DNA of 64,000 bases, taken from Hoeflea sp. (lineage in GTDB: Bacteria > Pseudomonadota > Alphaproteobacteria > Rhizobiales > Rhizobiaceae). This document shows positions 47,600-57,733 of this stretch, piece after piece (within the stretch, counting starts at the first letter, position 1; the number at the start of each line of letters is the position of its first letter). The notes under the pieces were generated by a model. That model saw only the letters and a program-made list of their open reading frames with translations. It was not told the DNA's origin and made no database searches. A program made the position numbers and the translations under genes. The DNA lies in assembly GCF_002733955.1 (NCBI RefSeq), contig NZ_NVXQ01000004.1, positions 1-64,000 of the forward strand. The letters are read 5' to 3'.

Positions 47600-48016
47600 A
47601 TGACCAAACCCAACCCCGCGCATCGCCGGCTAGCAATGTTTGCGTGCGGCGTGGCATTGGCAGCGATGGCAGCTTTCCCGGCCCAGGCTGCGGAAGATGT
47701 GATTCGCGTTTTCATGGATCATGCCCGCATCCTCAAGCTTGACCGCCCTGTCAGCAAGGTCATCATCGGCAATGCCGACGTGGCCGATGTGGCGGTGTCC
47801 GATCCGCAGACCATCGTTCTGACCGGCAAATCCTACGGCACCACGAACCTTGTCATTCTCGACCAGGCCGGTGATGCGATTGTCGACGAACGTATTCTGG
47901 TCTCCGTCGACGAGGCCAACACGCTTCGGGTCTTCAAGCAGACAGCCAGGTCGGTCTATTCCTGTGCGCCGGCCTGTGAAGAACACGTGCCGAGCGTCGC
48001 GCCGACAAGTCCATAG
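47600..48016 (+). CDS. Free-standing pilus/secretin N-terminal-domain protein (CpaC N-domain-like)
   Basis: Signal peptide then VFMDHARILKLDRPVSKVIIGNADVADVAVSDPQTIVLTGKSYGTTNLVILD, as in CpaC residues but without the secretin channel domain. Confidence 0.85.
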   Translation: MTKPNPAHRRLAMFACGVALAAMAAFPAQAAEDVIRVFMDHARILKLDRPVSKVIIGNADVADVAVSDPQTIVLTGKSYGTTNLVILDQAGDAIVDERILVSVDEANTLRVFKQTARSVYSCAPACEEHVPSVAPTSP

Positions 48017-48195
48017 GACGTGGTGGCCCGGTTCGGGCCTGCTTCAGCCTCGAAGGATAAGAAGCGCGCAGCCGAATGTGCTGGAAATTAGCTGTTTGTT
48101 CACCAATTGCGCAGCTTGCCGGCGCTCACGTTACCAAAATTCAACCAGTTTGACCTAGCGTTGACCCCAGGAAACGAAAGTCCGGGAGTCCGACA

Positions 48196-48804
48196 ATGAC
48201 GGTCGACGATCAAGCCAGCACAGCCGGAAAGCCACCGCGGCGGATGCCACGGATGCTTTCGCGTTTCCGTCGTTCAAGCGACGGCACCGCTGCAATCGAA
48301 TTTGCGCTGCTGGCGTTTCCGTTCTTCCTCCTGATCTTTGCGACAATCGAGGCCTTCATTGCCTTTGCCGGCGAGCAGTTGTTGGAAAATGCAGTGGATA
48401 CGATGGCGCGGCAGGTTCGCACCGGACAGGCCAAGAATCTCAGCGAGGAAGAGTTCCGGACCAAGTTCTGTGCTGAAATCAGCCTGATGATCAACTGTGC
48501 GGAGAAGGAAGATCCCGAGGATCAGAAGCTCTATCTGGACGTGCGGGAATTCGCCAGTTTCGCGGCGATACCAACTTACGTCCCGAAGCAGAGCAACGCG
48601 CAGTTCTCCGACCTGGATTCATCCGATTTCGCCTACAGCCCCGGCGGCCCGGAGAGTATCAATATCGTCCGTGCCTATTATCGCTGGGAAGTGATGACGG
48701 ACCTCGTCCGGCCCTTCATCACCAATATCCGCAAGGATGGTGAAATGCCACGCGACTATCTGATGGTGGCAACCGCCGCTTTTCGCAACGAGAAATTCCC
48801 GTGA
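48196..48804 (+). CDS. TadE-family pseudopilin-like protein
   Basis: RFRRSSDGTAAIEFALLAFPFFLLIFATIEAF TadE motif. Confidence 0.9.
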   Translation: MTVDDQASTAGKPPRRMPRMLSRFRRSSDGTAAIEFALLAFPFFLLIFATIEAFIAFAGEQLLENAVDTMARQVRTGQAKNLSEEEFRTKFCAEISLMINCAEKEDPEDQKLYLDVREFASFAAIPTYVPKQSNAQFSDLDSSDFAYSPGGPESINIVRAYYRWEVMTDLVRPFITNIRKDGEMPRDYLMVATAAFRNEKFP

Positions 48805-48853
48805 GTAAAGTCATGCATGTCTCCGCAGGCGAAAACCAGAAGGACCCACTGCA

Positions 48854-49426
48854 ATGACCGGTTGTCTCGAAACATTGAACCGAGCCGTGCGAAGATTGCG
48901 CGGCAATCAATCGGGTGTCGGCGCCGTCGAGTTCGCGCTGATCGCACCGGTCCTGATCATGCTTTACATGGGTTCGCTGGAAGTTTCGGTTGCCATGTCC
49001 GTCAACAAGAAGCTGGCGCGCTCTGCAAGCACCGTCGCCGACCTGGTGACGCAGGACAGTGAAGTCGACAAGAAGTTCCTCGAGTCCATGGTCAATGTGG
49101 CGCAAAGCGTGATGACGCCGTTTCCCGCCGACGGCGTGAAAATGAAGATTACCGGCATTTCCATCGACGGCTCAGGCGTGGGCAAGGCGATGTGGTCGTG
49201 GAAAGAAGACAAGTCCACACCCTATGCCAAGAACTCGATTCAGACCCTCCCCAAGGACCTTGCCATCCCGAACACGTTTCTGGTGCGTACCGAAGTCGAG
49301 TTCGACCACAAGCTCCTGCTTTTTGTTCCGGATCTTCCCAACCTCGATGCCCGCACGTTGAAGATGAAGAAAACCTATCACCTTCGTCAGCGCATCGACG
49401 ACCAGGTGGAATGCAAGGACTGCTGA
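48854..49426 (+). CDS. TadE/TadF-family pseudopilin-like protein
   Basis: RGNQSGVGAVEFALIAPVLIMLYMGSLEVS. Confidence 0.9.
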   Translation: MTGCLETLNRAVRRLRGNQSGVGAVEFALIAPVLIMLYMGSLEVSVAMSVNKKLARSASTVADLVTQDSEVDKKFLESMVNVAQSVMTPFPADGVKMKITGISIDGSGVGKAMWSWKEDKSTPYAKNSIQTLPKDLAIPNTFLVRTEVEFDHKLLLFVPDLPNLDARTLKMKKTYHLRQRIDDQVECKDC

Positions 49427-49487
49427 GAGCTGTTCACCGTGACCGGGGGTGATCCCAGGGTGCGGGTGATTACGAGCCGGCCTTGCC

Positions 49488-49507
49488 CGAACCGGTCAAC
49501 CGGTTCG
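49488..49507. terminator. Candidate bidirectional hairpin between convergent genes
   Basis: CGAACCGG tcaa CCGGTTCG perfect 8-bp stem, tetraloop; no T-tract. Confidence 0.5.
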
Positions 49508-49519
49508 TGAAACCCGGCC

Positions 49520-50464
49520 TCAGGGGATCCTGGCTGCGGATTTGCGGTCCGACAGCGCCTCAACCAAGCCACGGATATTGTGGTATTCCTCCGGATCAGG
49601 CGTGACATAGCCGCCGCCATAAACCGGCTCGAAAATGTCGAGCAGGCCCGGCGCCGACACTGCCATCTGATCCAGAAACGCACCCAGGGCCTCGACCAGA
49701 TCATCGGGCAGCGACCGGTTTGCCGCGTGCGGCCCATAGGGAATGCGCTGGGAAGACCATATGATGCGGACAGGGTCGGCGGCTTCGATCGCCGCCCGGT
49801 TCCAGCCGCCGAACAACCGCTCGGGATCAGAGCCGGCGTCACCTGGGACATCGGGAAGCCAGCCAAAGAAACCGTCGATCTCACCGGTCTGGTAGAGTTC
49901 TATGACCGAGCCAACGCTGCCTGCACGAACCAGTTTCGGCAGATCCAGGCTGCCCGCTCTTATCGCCTGATGCGGGATCTGCCAGCCTGAAATCGATGCT
50001 TCGCTGGAATACCCAACCTTCAATTCTGCAACAGGCAATGTCACACTGTCGCGGGCCACGAGCACCGAGCGGAAGCCGGTGGAGCCGTCTGCGGCAACCG
50101 GACTGCGAAAAGCCCTTACACATCCGCACGCCGCCTCCGTGGCCGCAAACGACCTTGCGGAATGGATGGCATAGCCGACACGACCGCTGGCATGCGCATC
50201 AATCAGCGCCGCATAGCTGCCAAGCTTGATGATTTCAACCGGGATGCCCAAAGCACCGGAAAAGGCATGCTCGATGGCCTCGAGCTTTATGGGATCGGTT
50301 GCAGCAACGTGGGTCTCGACCAGCCCGATGCGCAGCACGGCAATCGAATCCCGGTAGTCGGCCTTGGCGGTTCCGGCCCAGAACATTGCACAGCATAGGG
50401 CCGCCCGGCCTGGACCCCGGAGGCATCCCGCAAGTCTGAAAATGCGATCCATCATACCCATCAT
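49520..50464 (-). CDS. PhnD-like phosphate/phosphonate-type periplasmic binding protein
   Basis: Signal peptide; [67 protein letters not shown]. Confidence 0.7.
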   Translation of the reverse strand: MMGMMDRIFRLAGCLRGPGRAALCCAMFWAGTAKADYRDSIAVLRIGLVETHVAATDPIKLEAIEHAFSGALGIPVEIIKLGSYAALIDAHASGRVGYAIHSARSFAATEAACGCVRAFRSPVAADGSTGFRSVLVARDSVTLPVAELKVGYSSEASISGWQIPHQAIRAGSLDLPKLVRAGSVGSVIELYQTGEIDGFFGWLPDVPGDAGSDPERLFGGWNRAAIEAADPVRIIWSSQRIPYGPHAANRSLPDDLVEALGAFLDQMAVSAPGLLDIFEPVYGGGYVTPDPEEYHNIRGLVEALSDRKSAARIP

Positions 50465-50474
50465 CCGTCTATAT

Positions 50475-50510
50475 CACGGTCACGGTGAAATGCACGGTTA
50501 TGGTGAAAAC
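50475..50510. repeat. Tandem 18-bp direct repeat upstream of deoB
   Basis: CACGGTCACGGTGAAATG / CACGGTTATGGTGAAAAC, 14 of 18 positions identical. Confidence 0.6.
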
Positions 50511-50592
50511 AAGGTTACCGGCCGCCGGAAATCTGAAGTCTTCCGGTGCCGCCCGAAACCGGCTAACTTGGCCGCCACTTCGGAGACATTTC

Positions 50593-51813
50593 ATGGCGCG
50601 CGCATTTCTGTTTGTTCTGGATTCCTTCGGCATCGGCGGTGCCCCCGACGCGGAATCTTATGGTGACCTGGGAGCCAACACGCTTGGCCACATTGCCGAG
50701 CAATGTGCCGCCGGCCTCGCTGACCGGCCCGGTTTGCGCAAAGGGCCGCTGTCGCTGCCGCACATGCAATCGCTGGGACTGGCCGAAGCGGCGGTCAACG
50801 CCACAGGCGACCTGCCGGCAGGCTGGGCGCTGTCATCGCGCCCGCGCGGCATTCACGGCGCGGCAAGCGAAGTCTCGCGCGGCAAGGACACGCCCTCGGG
50901 ACATTGGGAAATTGCCGGCCAGCCGGTGATGTTCGACTGGGGCTATTTTCCCGATGACGGCCCGGCCTTCAGCGACGAGCTGGTGGCCAAGATCGTCGCA
51001 CTTGCGGAGCTGCCGGGCATCCTGGGGAATTGCCATGCGTCCGGAACCGAGATCATCGCCAGATTTGGCGCCGAGCACATGAAAACCGGCAAGCCGATCT
51101 GCTACACCTCGTCCGATTCGGTGTTCCAGATTGCCGCCCATGAGGAGAGCTTCGGCCTGGAACGGCTGATCGAGCTGTGCCAGACCGTGCGCAAGCTCAT
51201 CGACCCGCTGAACATTGGCCGCGTCATCGCCCGGCCGTTCGTCGGCTCGGCCGAGACCGGGTTTGACCGGACCGGAAACCGGCGGGACTTTTCGGTTCCA
51301 CCGCCGGGCCCGACCCTGCTCGACCAGGTCAGCGAGAGCGGTCACCGGGTGTTTGCAGTCGGCAAGATCGGCGACATCTATGCGCACCAGGGCGTGACAG
51401 ATGTCCGCAAGGCAAGCGGCAATCCGGCGCTTTTCGAGGCCACGCTGAAGGCCACCAGGGAAGCCAGGGACGGCGATCTCGTGTTCACCAATTTTGTCGA
51501 TTTCGACATGCTTTACGGTCATCGCCGGGATGTGGCGGGCTACGCCGCGGCACTGGAAGCGCTCGATGCGATGCTGCCGCGGTTCGCCAAGCTGCTGAAG
51601 CCGGGCGACCTGGTGCTGATGACCGCCGACCATGGCTGCGATCCGACCTGGCGCGGCACCGACCACACGCGTGAACGGGTTCCTATCCTGGGCTTCGGCC
51701 CGGGCATCGCGGCGCGTGATATCGGCGTTCGCACGAGTTACGCCGATATCGGGGCGACGCTGGCGCGGCATCTGGGCCTGCCGGCAACCGCCAATGGAAG
51801 GAGCTTTCTGTGA
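50593..51813 (+). CDS. deoB: Phosphopentomutase
   Basis: [59 protein letters not shown]. Confidence 0.97.
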   Translation: MARAFLFVLDSFGIGGAPDAESYGDLGANTLGHIAEQCAAGLADRPGLRKGPLSLPHMQSLGLAEAAVNATGDLPAGWALSSRPRGIHGAASEVSRGKDTPSGHWEIAGQPVMFDWGYFPDDGPAFSDELVAKIVALAELPGILGNCHASGTEIIARFGAEHMKTGKPICYTSSDSVFQIAAHEESFGLERLIELCQTVRKLIDPLNIGRVIARPFVGSAETGFDRTGNRRDFSVPPPGPTLLDQVSESGHRVFAVGKIGDIYAHQGVTDVRKASGNPALFEATLKATREARDGDLVFTNFVDFDMLYGHRRDVAGYAAALEALDAMLPRFAKLLKPGDLVLMTADHGCDPTWRGTDHTRERVPILGFGPGIAARDIGVRTSYADIGATLARHLGLPATANGRSFL

Positions 51814-52796
51814 CCGCCTCCGTCAACGCCGCCGCCATCAGAAAAGCCGAGCTGCATTGCCACATCGAAGGCGCCGCCTCCCCGGCGCTGGTGAAGGCGC
51901 AGGCACAGAGATACAAGGCGGATGTGTCCGGCTTCATTTCCGGCGATCGCTATGTCTGGTCCGATTTCACCGAGTTTCTCACAGCCTATGACGGTGCGGC
52001 GTCGCTGTTTCGCAGCGAGGAAGACTACGCGTTGCTGGCGCGGACCTATCTTGAAGGGATCGCCGCGGAGAACGCGATCTATGCGGAAATCTTCGTCTCG
52101 CCCGATCATGCGGCCGCTGCCGGGCTGCCCCATACGGCCTATTTCGACGGGCTGGCCGAGGGCATTGCCCAAGCCAAAGCATCCTCCGGAATCGAATGCC
52201 GGATGATCATTGTCGGAATCAGGCATCTCGGTGCAGAGAAGGTGGAAGCGGCAGCACGGCTTGCAGCCTCACGGCCTCATCCGCTGATCACGGGCTTTGG
52301 CATGGCCGGTGAAGAACGGTTTGGCAAGGTGGCCGATTTCGCCCGCGCCTTCGACATTGCGCGCGATGCCGGACTGGGCATCACGGTTCATGCCGGCGAA
52401 CTGGCGGGGCCGGAGAGCGTCCGCGATGCGCTCGATCACATCCGACCCGACCGGATCGGCCACGGCGTGCGGGCGATCGAGGATGAAGCGCTGGTTCAGC
52501 GGATCGCTGATGAAGGCGTGGTGCTGGAGGTCTGCCCGGGATCAAACCTGGCGCTCAATGTCTATCCGGAGATTTCCAGTCATCCGTTCGACCAGCTGCG
52601 GCGGGCCGGGGTAAAGGTTACGCTGAGTTCTGATGATCCACCGCATTTTGCATCATCTGTCGGCCGGGAGTACCAGATGGCGGCGGACGCCTGGGGCTAT
52701 GATGCCCGGCAACTGACCGATTTCACCCGCACAGCACTGGAGGCCGCGTTCGTGGAGCCCCAAACCCGGGCAAATCTCTTGGGACAGCTTGACTGA
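51810..52796 (+). CDS. add: Adenosine deaminase
   Basis: [62 protein letters not shown]. Confidence 0.94.
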   Translation: MTASVNAAAIRKAELHCHIEGAASPALVKAQAQRYKADVSGFISGDRYVWSDFTEFLTAYDGAASLFRSEEDYALLARTYLEGIAAENAIYAEIFVSPDHAAAAGLPHTAYFDGLAEGIAQAKASSGIECRMIIVGIRHLGAEKVEAAARLAASRPHPLITGFGMAGEERFGKVADFARAFDIARDAGLGITVHAGELAGPESVRDALDHIRPDRIGHGVRAIEDEALVQRIADEGVVLEVCPGSNLALNVYPEISSHPFDQLRRAGVKVTLSSDDPPHFASSVGREYQMAADAWGYDARQLTDFTRTALEAAFVEPQTRANLLGQLD

Positions 52797-52974
52797 AATC
52801 CATTCCGCAGGTTGCCGGAGCCGCGGAATACGTGTCTAAATCAGGGTCGGCTCATGCCGCGCTGCCGGAGCGTTATCGTGCCCGGGCCGGCTAAAAATTT
52901 ACGGAACTGGGCATGATCCGCACTGATTTTGCGATCAGCCCGGCACCCGGTCAACAGCTTCGAGGCAGAACAAC

Positions 52975-53604
52975 ATGGACGGCGTTACAGTCATCAACCA
53001 CCCTCTGGTGCAGCACAAGCTTACCATCATGCGCAAGAAGGAAACCTCGACAGCTGGTTTCAGACGCCTGTTGCGGGAGATCTCGACGCTGTTGTGCTAC
53101 GAGGTCACGCGCGATCTGGAACTGACCATGGAGACGATCGAGACGCCGCTGAAGGAAATCCAGGCCCCGGTTCTTGAAGGCAAGAAGCTTGTTTTTGCCT
53201 CGATCCTGCGCGCCGGCAACGGTCTGCTGGAAGGCATGCTCGACCTCGTGCCCTCGGCACGCGTCGCCCATATCGGGGTCTACCGGGATCACGAAACGCT
53301 TGAAGCGATCGAATATTACTTCAAGGCGCCCGAGGATGTCAGCAACCGGTTGATCATCGTCGTCGACCCGATGCTTGCCACCGGCAATTCGTCCATCGCC
53401 TCGATCGAGAAGCTGAAGGAGCGCGGCGCGCGCAACATCCGTTTTCTCTGCCTGCTGGCAGCGCCGGAAGGCCTGCGCAATTTCCAGGCCGCGCATCCGG
53501 ATGTGCCGATCTACACCGCCTCGATCGACAGCCATCTCAACGAGCAGGGTTATATCGTCCCCGGCCTGGGCGACGCCGGCGACCGCATGTACGGCACCAA
53601 ATAG
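52975..53604 (+). CDS. upp: Uracil phosphoribosyltransferase
   Basis: [81 protein letters not shown]. Confidence 0.97.
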   Translation: MDGVTVINHPLVQHKLTIMRKKETSTAGFRRLLREISTLLCYEVTRDLELTMETIETPLKEIQAPVLEGKKLVFASILRAGNGLLEGMLDLVPSARVAHIGVYRDHETLEAIEYYFKAPEDVSNRLIIVVDPMLATGNSSIASIEKLKERGARNIRFLCLLAAPEGLRNFQAAHPDVPIYTASIDSHLNEQGYIVPGLGDAGDRMYGTK

Positions 53605-53675
53605 GCCGCTGCACCCGTAGCACCCGCCAATCAGGCAGATTGCATCAGCCGGTTTGGCAAGAGCCGGTATCAGGA

Positions 53676-54686
53676 TCAGTTGAGCAGCGTCAGCAGTGTC
53701 TCGGCGTTGGAGTTGGCCATCGAAAGTGACTGGATGCCCAGTTGCTGTTGCGTCTGCAGCGCTTTCAGCCTGGTGGATTCCTCGTTCATGTTGGCGTCAA
53801 CCAGGCGCCCGACTCCGCGATCGATGCTGTGGGACAGGTCCTGGACAAACTCAGACTGCATGTCGATACGCCACTTCACAGTGCCGTAGGTGGACGCCTT
53901 TTCAATGGCATATTGCAGCATCGCGTCGATAACCACGATCATCTCGTCGAGCTCTGCATCGGTGGTCGAAGCGTCAAGTTCGATCTCGGTCACCGTTGGA
54001 TAGCCGGCAACTGCCGGGCTGGGGCTCTTGAAAAGCACCCATCCGGTGGTAAAGCCCGCGTCCCAGGCAAAATTCGGACTGGTGGCAATGCCCAGATCGC
54101 CGATGTGTCCGGGCATGAAATCAAACATCGCCCAGGTGTCGGACGGCTCGGCCACTTGTGTCTCGTCGAGGAAATCGAGCTTGATGGTCTGCACCGAAAT
54201 CAGCCCGTCCTTGCCACGACTGAAACCTCCGACGAGTTCCTTGTCGGACGCATTGTTGGCAGCATCGTAGGCTGTGGACAGATAAAGCCAGTTTTCGCCG
54301 CTGAAGGTCGCGGACTGGGCGATGCTGACAAGCTGTTGCTTGAACTCGATGAATTCTTTCTGCACCTTGCCCCGATCGACCCCCGGCTCGCGCGCGGTCA
54401 CGAAACGGGCCTTGATCTCGTCAAGAATATCAACCGATGCTTCCATGCCATTATAGGCGACGTCGACCTTTGCCGCGCTCAGCGCGAGGGCATCTTCCAC
54501 TGCGGACAGCGACTTGTTGTCCGAGCGCATGGTGGTGGCAATCGACCAGTAGGCCGAATCGTCGGCGGCGGTTTCAACCCGGTTCCCAGTCGCGACCCGG
54601 TTCTGGGTGGTCTGCATGCTGGAGGTGATGCCGCGAAGCGTTTGCAGAGCTGCGGTGGCACCGTGGTTGGTGTGGATACTCGTCAT
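53676..54686 (-). CDS. Flagellin
   Basis: Start trimmed to MTSIHTNHGATAALQTLRGITSSMQTTQNRVATGNRV; YWSIATTMRSDNKSLSAVEDAL; C-term VDANMNEESTRLKALQTQQQLGIQSLSMANSNAETLLTLLN. Confidence 0.93.
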   Translation of the reverse strand: MTSIHTNHGATAALQTLRGITSSMQTTQNRVATGNRVETAADDSAYWSIATTMRSDNKSLSAVEDALALSAAKVDVAYNGMEASVDILDEIKARFVTAREPGVDRGKVQKEFIEFKQQLVSIAQSATFSGENWLYLSTAYDAANNASDKELVGGFSRGKDGLISVQTIKLDFLDETQVAEPSDTWAMFDFMPGHIGDLGIATSPNFAWDAGFTTGWVLFKSPSPAVAGYPTVTEIELDASTTDAELDEMIVVIDAMLQYAIEKASTYGTVKWRIDMQSEFVQDLSHSIDRGVGRLVDANMNEESTRLKALQTQQQLGIQSLSMANSNAETLLTLLN

Positions 54687-54903
54687 ACAAAACTCGACTA
54701 CATCTGGAAAACAGACCGCATTGGCCGCGAACGTCAACTGTCAACGTCCCAGTTGTCATGACTGGTTTGTCCGGCACCCCGAAACTAGGCCTGAAACATT
54801 ATCGTATTGTTAAGCACGTTTCACAAAAAACTGAGTTTATTCTGCTCTGACAAGGTTATGTTTAAAAATTCTGAGCATTAGGAAATTCTTACATTCACTT
54901 CTC

Positions 54904-54918
54904 TTAAGCTTCTCTTAA
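54904..54918. promoter_or_regulatory. Candidate CtrA-type box TTAA-N7-TTAA
   Basis: TTAAGCTTCTCTTAA exact consensus in the AT-rich region between divergent flagellin and aspartic protease genes. Confidence 0.5.
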
Positions 54919-55009
54919 CCAAACAGGCCGGTTTTCTTTTGCGCCGCAGCTCTTTCACCGATCATTAGCTTCAAGTCTGTTGAATAGGCCGACGATCCGG
55001 AGGGTCCGC

Positions 55010-55564
55010 ATGATCAAGAATATTTTTCTCATATGCTGCACTGTGCTCGTAATTTCGGGCCTGCCCTACTATGCTCAGGATATTTCTGCGCTGATTACCA
55101 AGGACGCCGATGTGCAAGCCGCTCCGCAAGAGCCCGTGCTCGCCAAAGTACAGAAGACTGCTTCCAAACCCATCGCGCATTACACGACCGGGGTCCGTGC
55201 CGCCACGGTTCCGATGTCGAGGGATGGGCATTTCACCGCTGATTTCCGCATCAACGGCCGCAGCGTCAAAGGCCTTATCGATACCGGGGCGACCTATGTG
55301 GCGATCAATGCCTCGACCGCCCGCCATCTCGGCCTTCGGCTGGTGACATCGGACTTCAAGCACCAGGTGCGAACCGCCAACGGCACCACCGGCGCGGCTC
55401 TGGTCGCTCTTGACCGGATGCAGATCGGGGCCATTTCGGTCGAAAATGTCGAGGCTTTCGTGCTTGATGACAAGGCGCTTTCGTCGACCCTGATCGGCAT
55501 GAGCTTCATGTCGAAGCTGCAATCCTACCGGGTCCACAACAACCGGATGGAATTGGTCAATTGA
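55010..55564 (+). CDS. Retropepsin-like clan AA aspartic protease (TIGR02281-type), membrane-anchored
   Basis: N-terminal hydrophobic helix; GHFTADFRINGRSVKGLIDTGATYVAINASTARHLGL (DTGAT). Confidence 0.9.
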   Translation: MIKNIFLICCTVLVISGLPYYAQDISALITKDADVQAAPQEPVLAKVQKTASKPIAHYTTGVRAATVPMSRDGHFTADFRINGRSVKGLIDTGATYVAINASTARHLGLRLVTSDFKHQVRTANGTTGAALVALDRMQIGAISVENVEAFVLDDKALSSTLIGMSFMSKLQSYRVHNNRMELVN

Positions 55565-55631
55565 TGTCTGTTACAGCAGCCTTTGCGCATCCGGTCGGAT
55601 GCGCGGCGCTGTAGCCGACCGCCCTCCGCTT

Positions 55632-56948
55632 CTACCCGTGACGTCCCATGACCACCGGTGACACTGCCGTCGCGGTATCGCCGAGCTTCACCGCCGCGCG
55701 CAGCTGCCGTTCGGCCTGTGCCAGCTGATCATCGTTCCGGGCGTGGATGAAGGCCAGCGGCGTGTCCTTTTCGACGCGGGTTCCGACGGGCAGCAGCCCT
55801 GTCAGCCCGACGGCGTGGTCGACCGGGTCGCCCGGCCGCGTGCGGCCACCGCCAAGCTCTACCACGCTCAAGCCGATGGCGCGGGTATCGTAACCCGTGA
55901 CATAGCCTTCCCGACCGGCGACACAGGCCGAGACGATCGGCGCCGTCTCCAGATGGCGGTCAGGATCAGCGAGAAAGTCGAGCGGGCCACCGAGCCCGGC
56001 CACCATGCTGTTGAAGCGTTCAGCCGCACTGCCATCCTCCAGCGCCCTCAAGGCGCGGGCCCTGGCGTCTTCCACCGTGCCTGCCAGACCACCGGAGACC
56101 AGCATCTCGGCGGCCAGCGCAAGGGTGACGTCGAGCAAGCGGCTGTCGCGGGCCTTGCCGGTGAGAAAATCCGCCGCATTCCGGACTTCGACCGCATTGC
56201 CGGCGGCACTTGCCAGCGGCTGGTTCATGTCGGTGACCAGCGCCGTGGTCGGCATGCCGGCGCCCACGGCGACCTCGACCAGCGAGCGTGCCAGTTCATT
56301 GGCCCGCTCCGGATTGTCCATGAAGGCGCCGTTGCCGCATTTGACATCAAGCACCAGCGCGCCGAGCCCGGCGGCAAGTTTTTTCGACAGGATCGAGGCG
56401 GTGATCAGCGGCACCGATTCGACCGTCGCGGTGACATCGCGGATTGCATAAAAGCGCTTGTCGGCCGGCGCCAGATTGCCGGTCTGGCCGATGATGGCGC
56501 AGCCCGAAGCGGCGACCACCTTGCGAAACAGGGCGCTGTCGGGCATCGCCGAGTAGCCGGGGAGCGATTCCATCTTGTCGAGCGTGCCGCCGGTGTGGCC
56601 GAGGCCACGACCGGAAATCATCGGCACCGCCAGGCCGCAGGCGGCTGCCATCGGCGCCAGCATCAGCGAGATGTTGTCACCGACCCCGCCGGTGGAATGC
56701 TTGTCGACCACCGGCCGGTCAAGTTCCGGCCAGGACAGCACCTCGCCGGAATCCCGCATCGAGACGGTCAGCGCCACCGCCTCGGCGCGGCTCATACCCT
56801 TGAAGAACACCGCCATGGCAAAGGCCGCAATCTGGCCTTCGCTGACGCTTTCATCGCCGAAACCTCTGATGAAAGCGGCGATGGCTGCGGGGTCAAGCTC
56901 GCCGCCGTCGCGCTTGGTGCGGATGATCTCCTGCGGCAGCAAGCTCAA
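55632..56948 (-). CDS. deoA: Thymidine phosphorylase
   Basis: DKHSTGGVGDNISLMLAPMAAACGLAVPMISGRGLGHTGGTLDKMESLPGY. Confidence 0.97.
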   Translation of the reverse strand: MSLLPQEIIRTKRDGGELDPAAIAAFIRGFGDESVSEGQIAAFAMAVFFKGMSRAEAVALTVSMRDSGEVLSWPELDRPVVDKHSTGGVGDNISLMLAPMAAACGLAVPMISGRGLGHTGGTLDKMESLPGYSAMPDSALFRKVVAASGCAIIGQTGNLAPADKRFYAIRDVTATVESVPLITASILSKKLAAGLGALVLDVKCGNGAFMDNPERANELARSLVEVAVGAGMPTTALVTDMNQPLASAAGNAVEVRNAADFLTGKARDSRLLDVTLALAAEMLVSGGLAGTVEDARARALRALEDGSAAERFNSMVAGLGGPLDFLADPDRHLETAPIVSACVAGREGYVTGYDTRAIGLSVVELGGGRTRPGDPVDHAVGLTGLLPVGTRVEKDTPLAFIHARNDDQLAQAERQLRAAVKLGDTATAVSPVVMGRHG

Positions 56949-57733
56949 TAGGCTTCTCCCTGCCCTGCCGAAGGCGTGCGGTCTTCGAGCGTTGCGAGAA
57001 TATCGCCAAGCAGGCCCGACGCGCCAAAGCGGAAGGTTGATGGCGAGACCCAGCCGACGCCGAGGATTTCCTTGCAGAGTGCGAAATAGGCGCGGGCATC
57101 CTCAACCGTGCGGATGCCGCCTGCGGGCTTGAAGCCGACGGGTTTGCCGGAGCGCTGGATCACTTCAAGCATGATCCGTGCAGCGTCGAGCGTGGCGTTG
57201 ACCGCGACCTTTCCGGTCGATGTCTTGATGAAATCCGCCTGTTCTTCCAGAGCGATATCGGAGGCGCGGGAAATCAGCGCCGGGTCCTTCAGCTCGCCGG
57301 TTTCCAGAATGGTCTTGAGCGTGGTGGGTGCGGGTGCTGCCGCTCGCACGGCGCGGATCATGTCGCGAACCGCCTGTTCGTCACCGGCAATAAGCGCCTT
57401 CCAAGGAATCACCAGATCGATCTCGTCGGCGCCGTCCGCAACAGCGCGGGTTGTTTCCGCGACGACCTCATCAACCGGCAGATCGCCGGAGGGAAAATTA
57501 ACCACGGTAGCAATCCGGACAGGGGATTTTGCGCCGAGTTGTGCCCGTGCAGCGGCAACGAAACGCGGCCAGATGCAGACGGCCGCCACCGAGCCGAACT
57601 CATTGATGGCCCGGTCAACCAGCGAAAGCGTTGCCGCTTCGGTCGCCGTATCGCCGAGTTCGGTCAGATCGAGGCAGGACAGCGCTGCCAGGGCAACGGC
57701 CTTCGTGGACGTGAGATCGATTGGTTCAGCCAT
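56945..57733 (-). CDS. deoC: Deoxyribose-phosphate aldolase
   Basis: VNFPSGDLPVDEVVAETTRAVADGADEIDLVIPW, ADFIKTSTGKVAVNATLDAARIML, GFKPAGGIRTVEDA. Confidence 0.96.
   Translation of the reverse strand: MAEPIDLTSTKAVALAALSCLDLTELGDTATEAATLSLVDRAINEFGSVAAVCIWPRFVAAARAQLGAKSPVRIATVVNFPSGDLPVDEVVAETTRAVADGADEIDLVIPWKALIAGDEQAVRDMIRAVRAAAPAPTTLKTILETGELKDPALISRASDIALEEQADFIKTSTGKVAVNATLDAARIMLEVIQRSGKPVGFKPAGGIRTVEDARAYFALCKEILGVGWVSPSTFRFGASGLLGDILATLEDRTPSAGQGEAY

Noticed and set aside
47292-47657. Small minus-strand ORFs containing VAGSGFEPQKGGSES
   Set aside because: GSGFEP-type peptides commonly arise from translating non-coding DNA with a T-arm-like GGTTCGAGCC; no supporting gene context. 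A full tRNA could not be assembled either.
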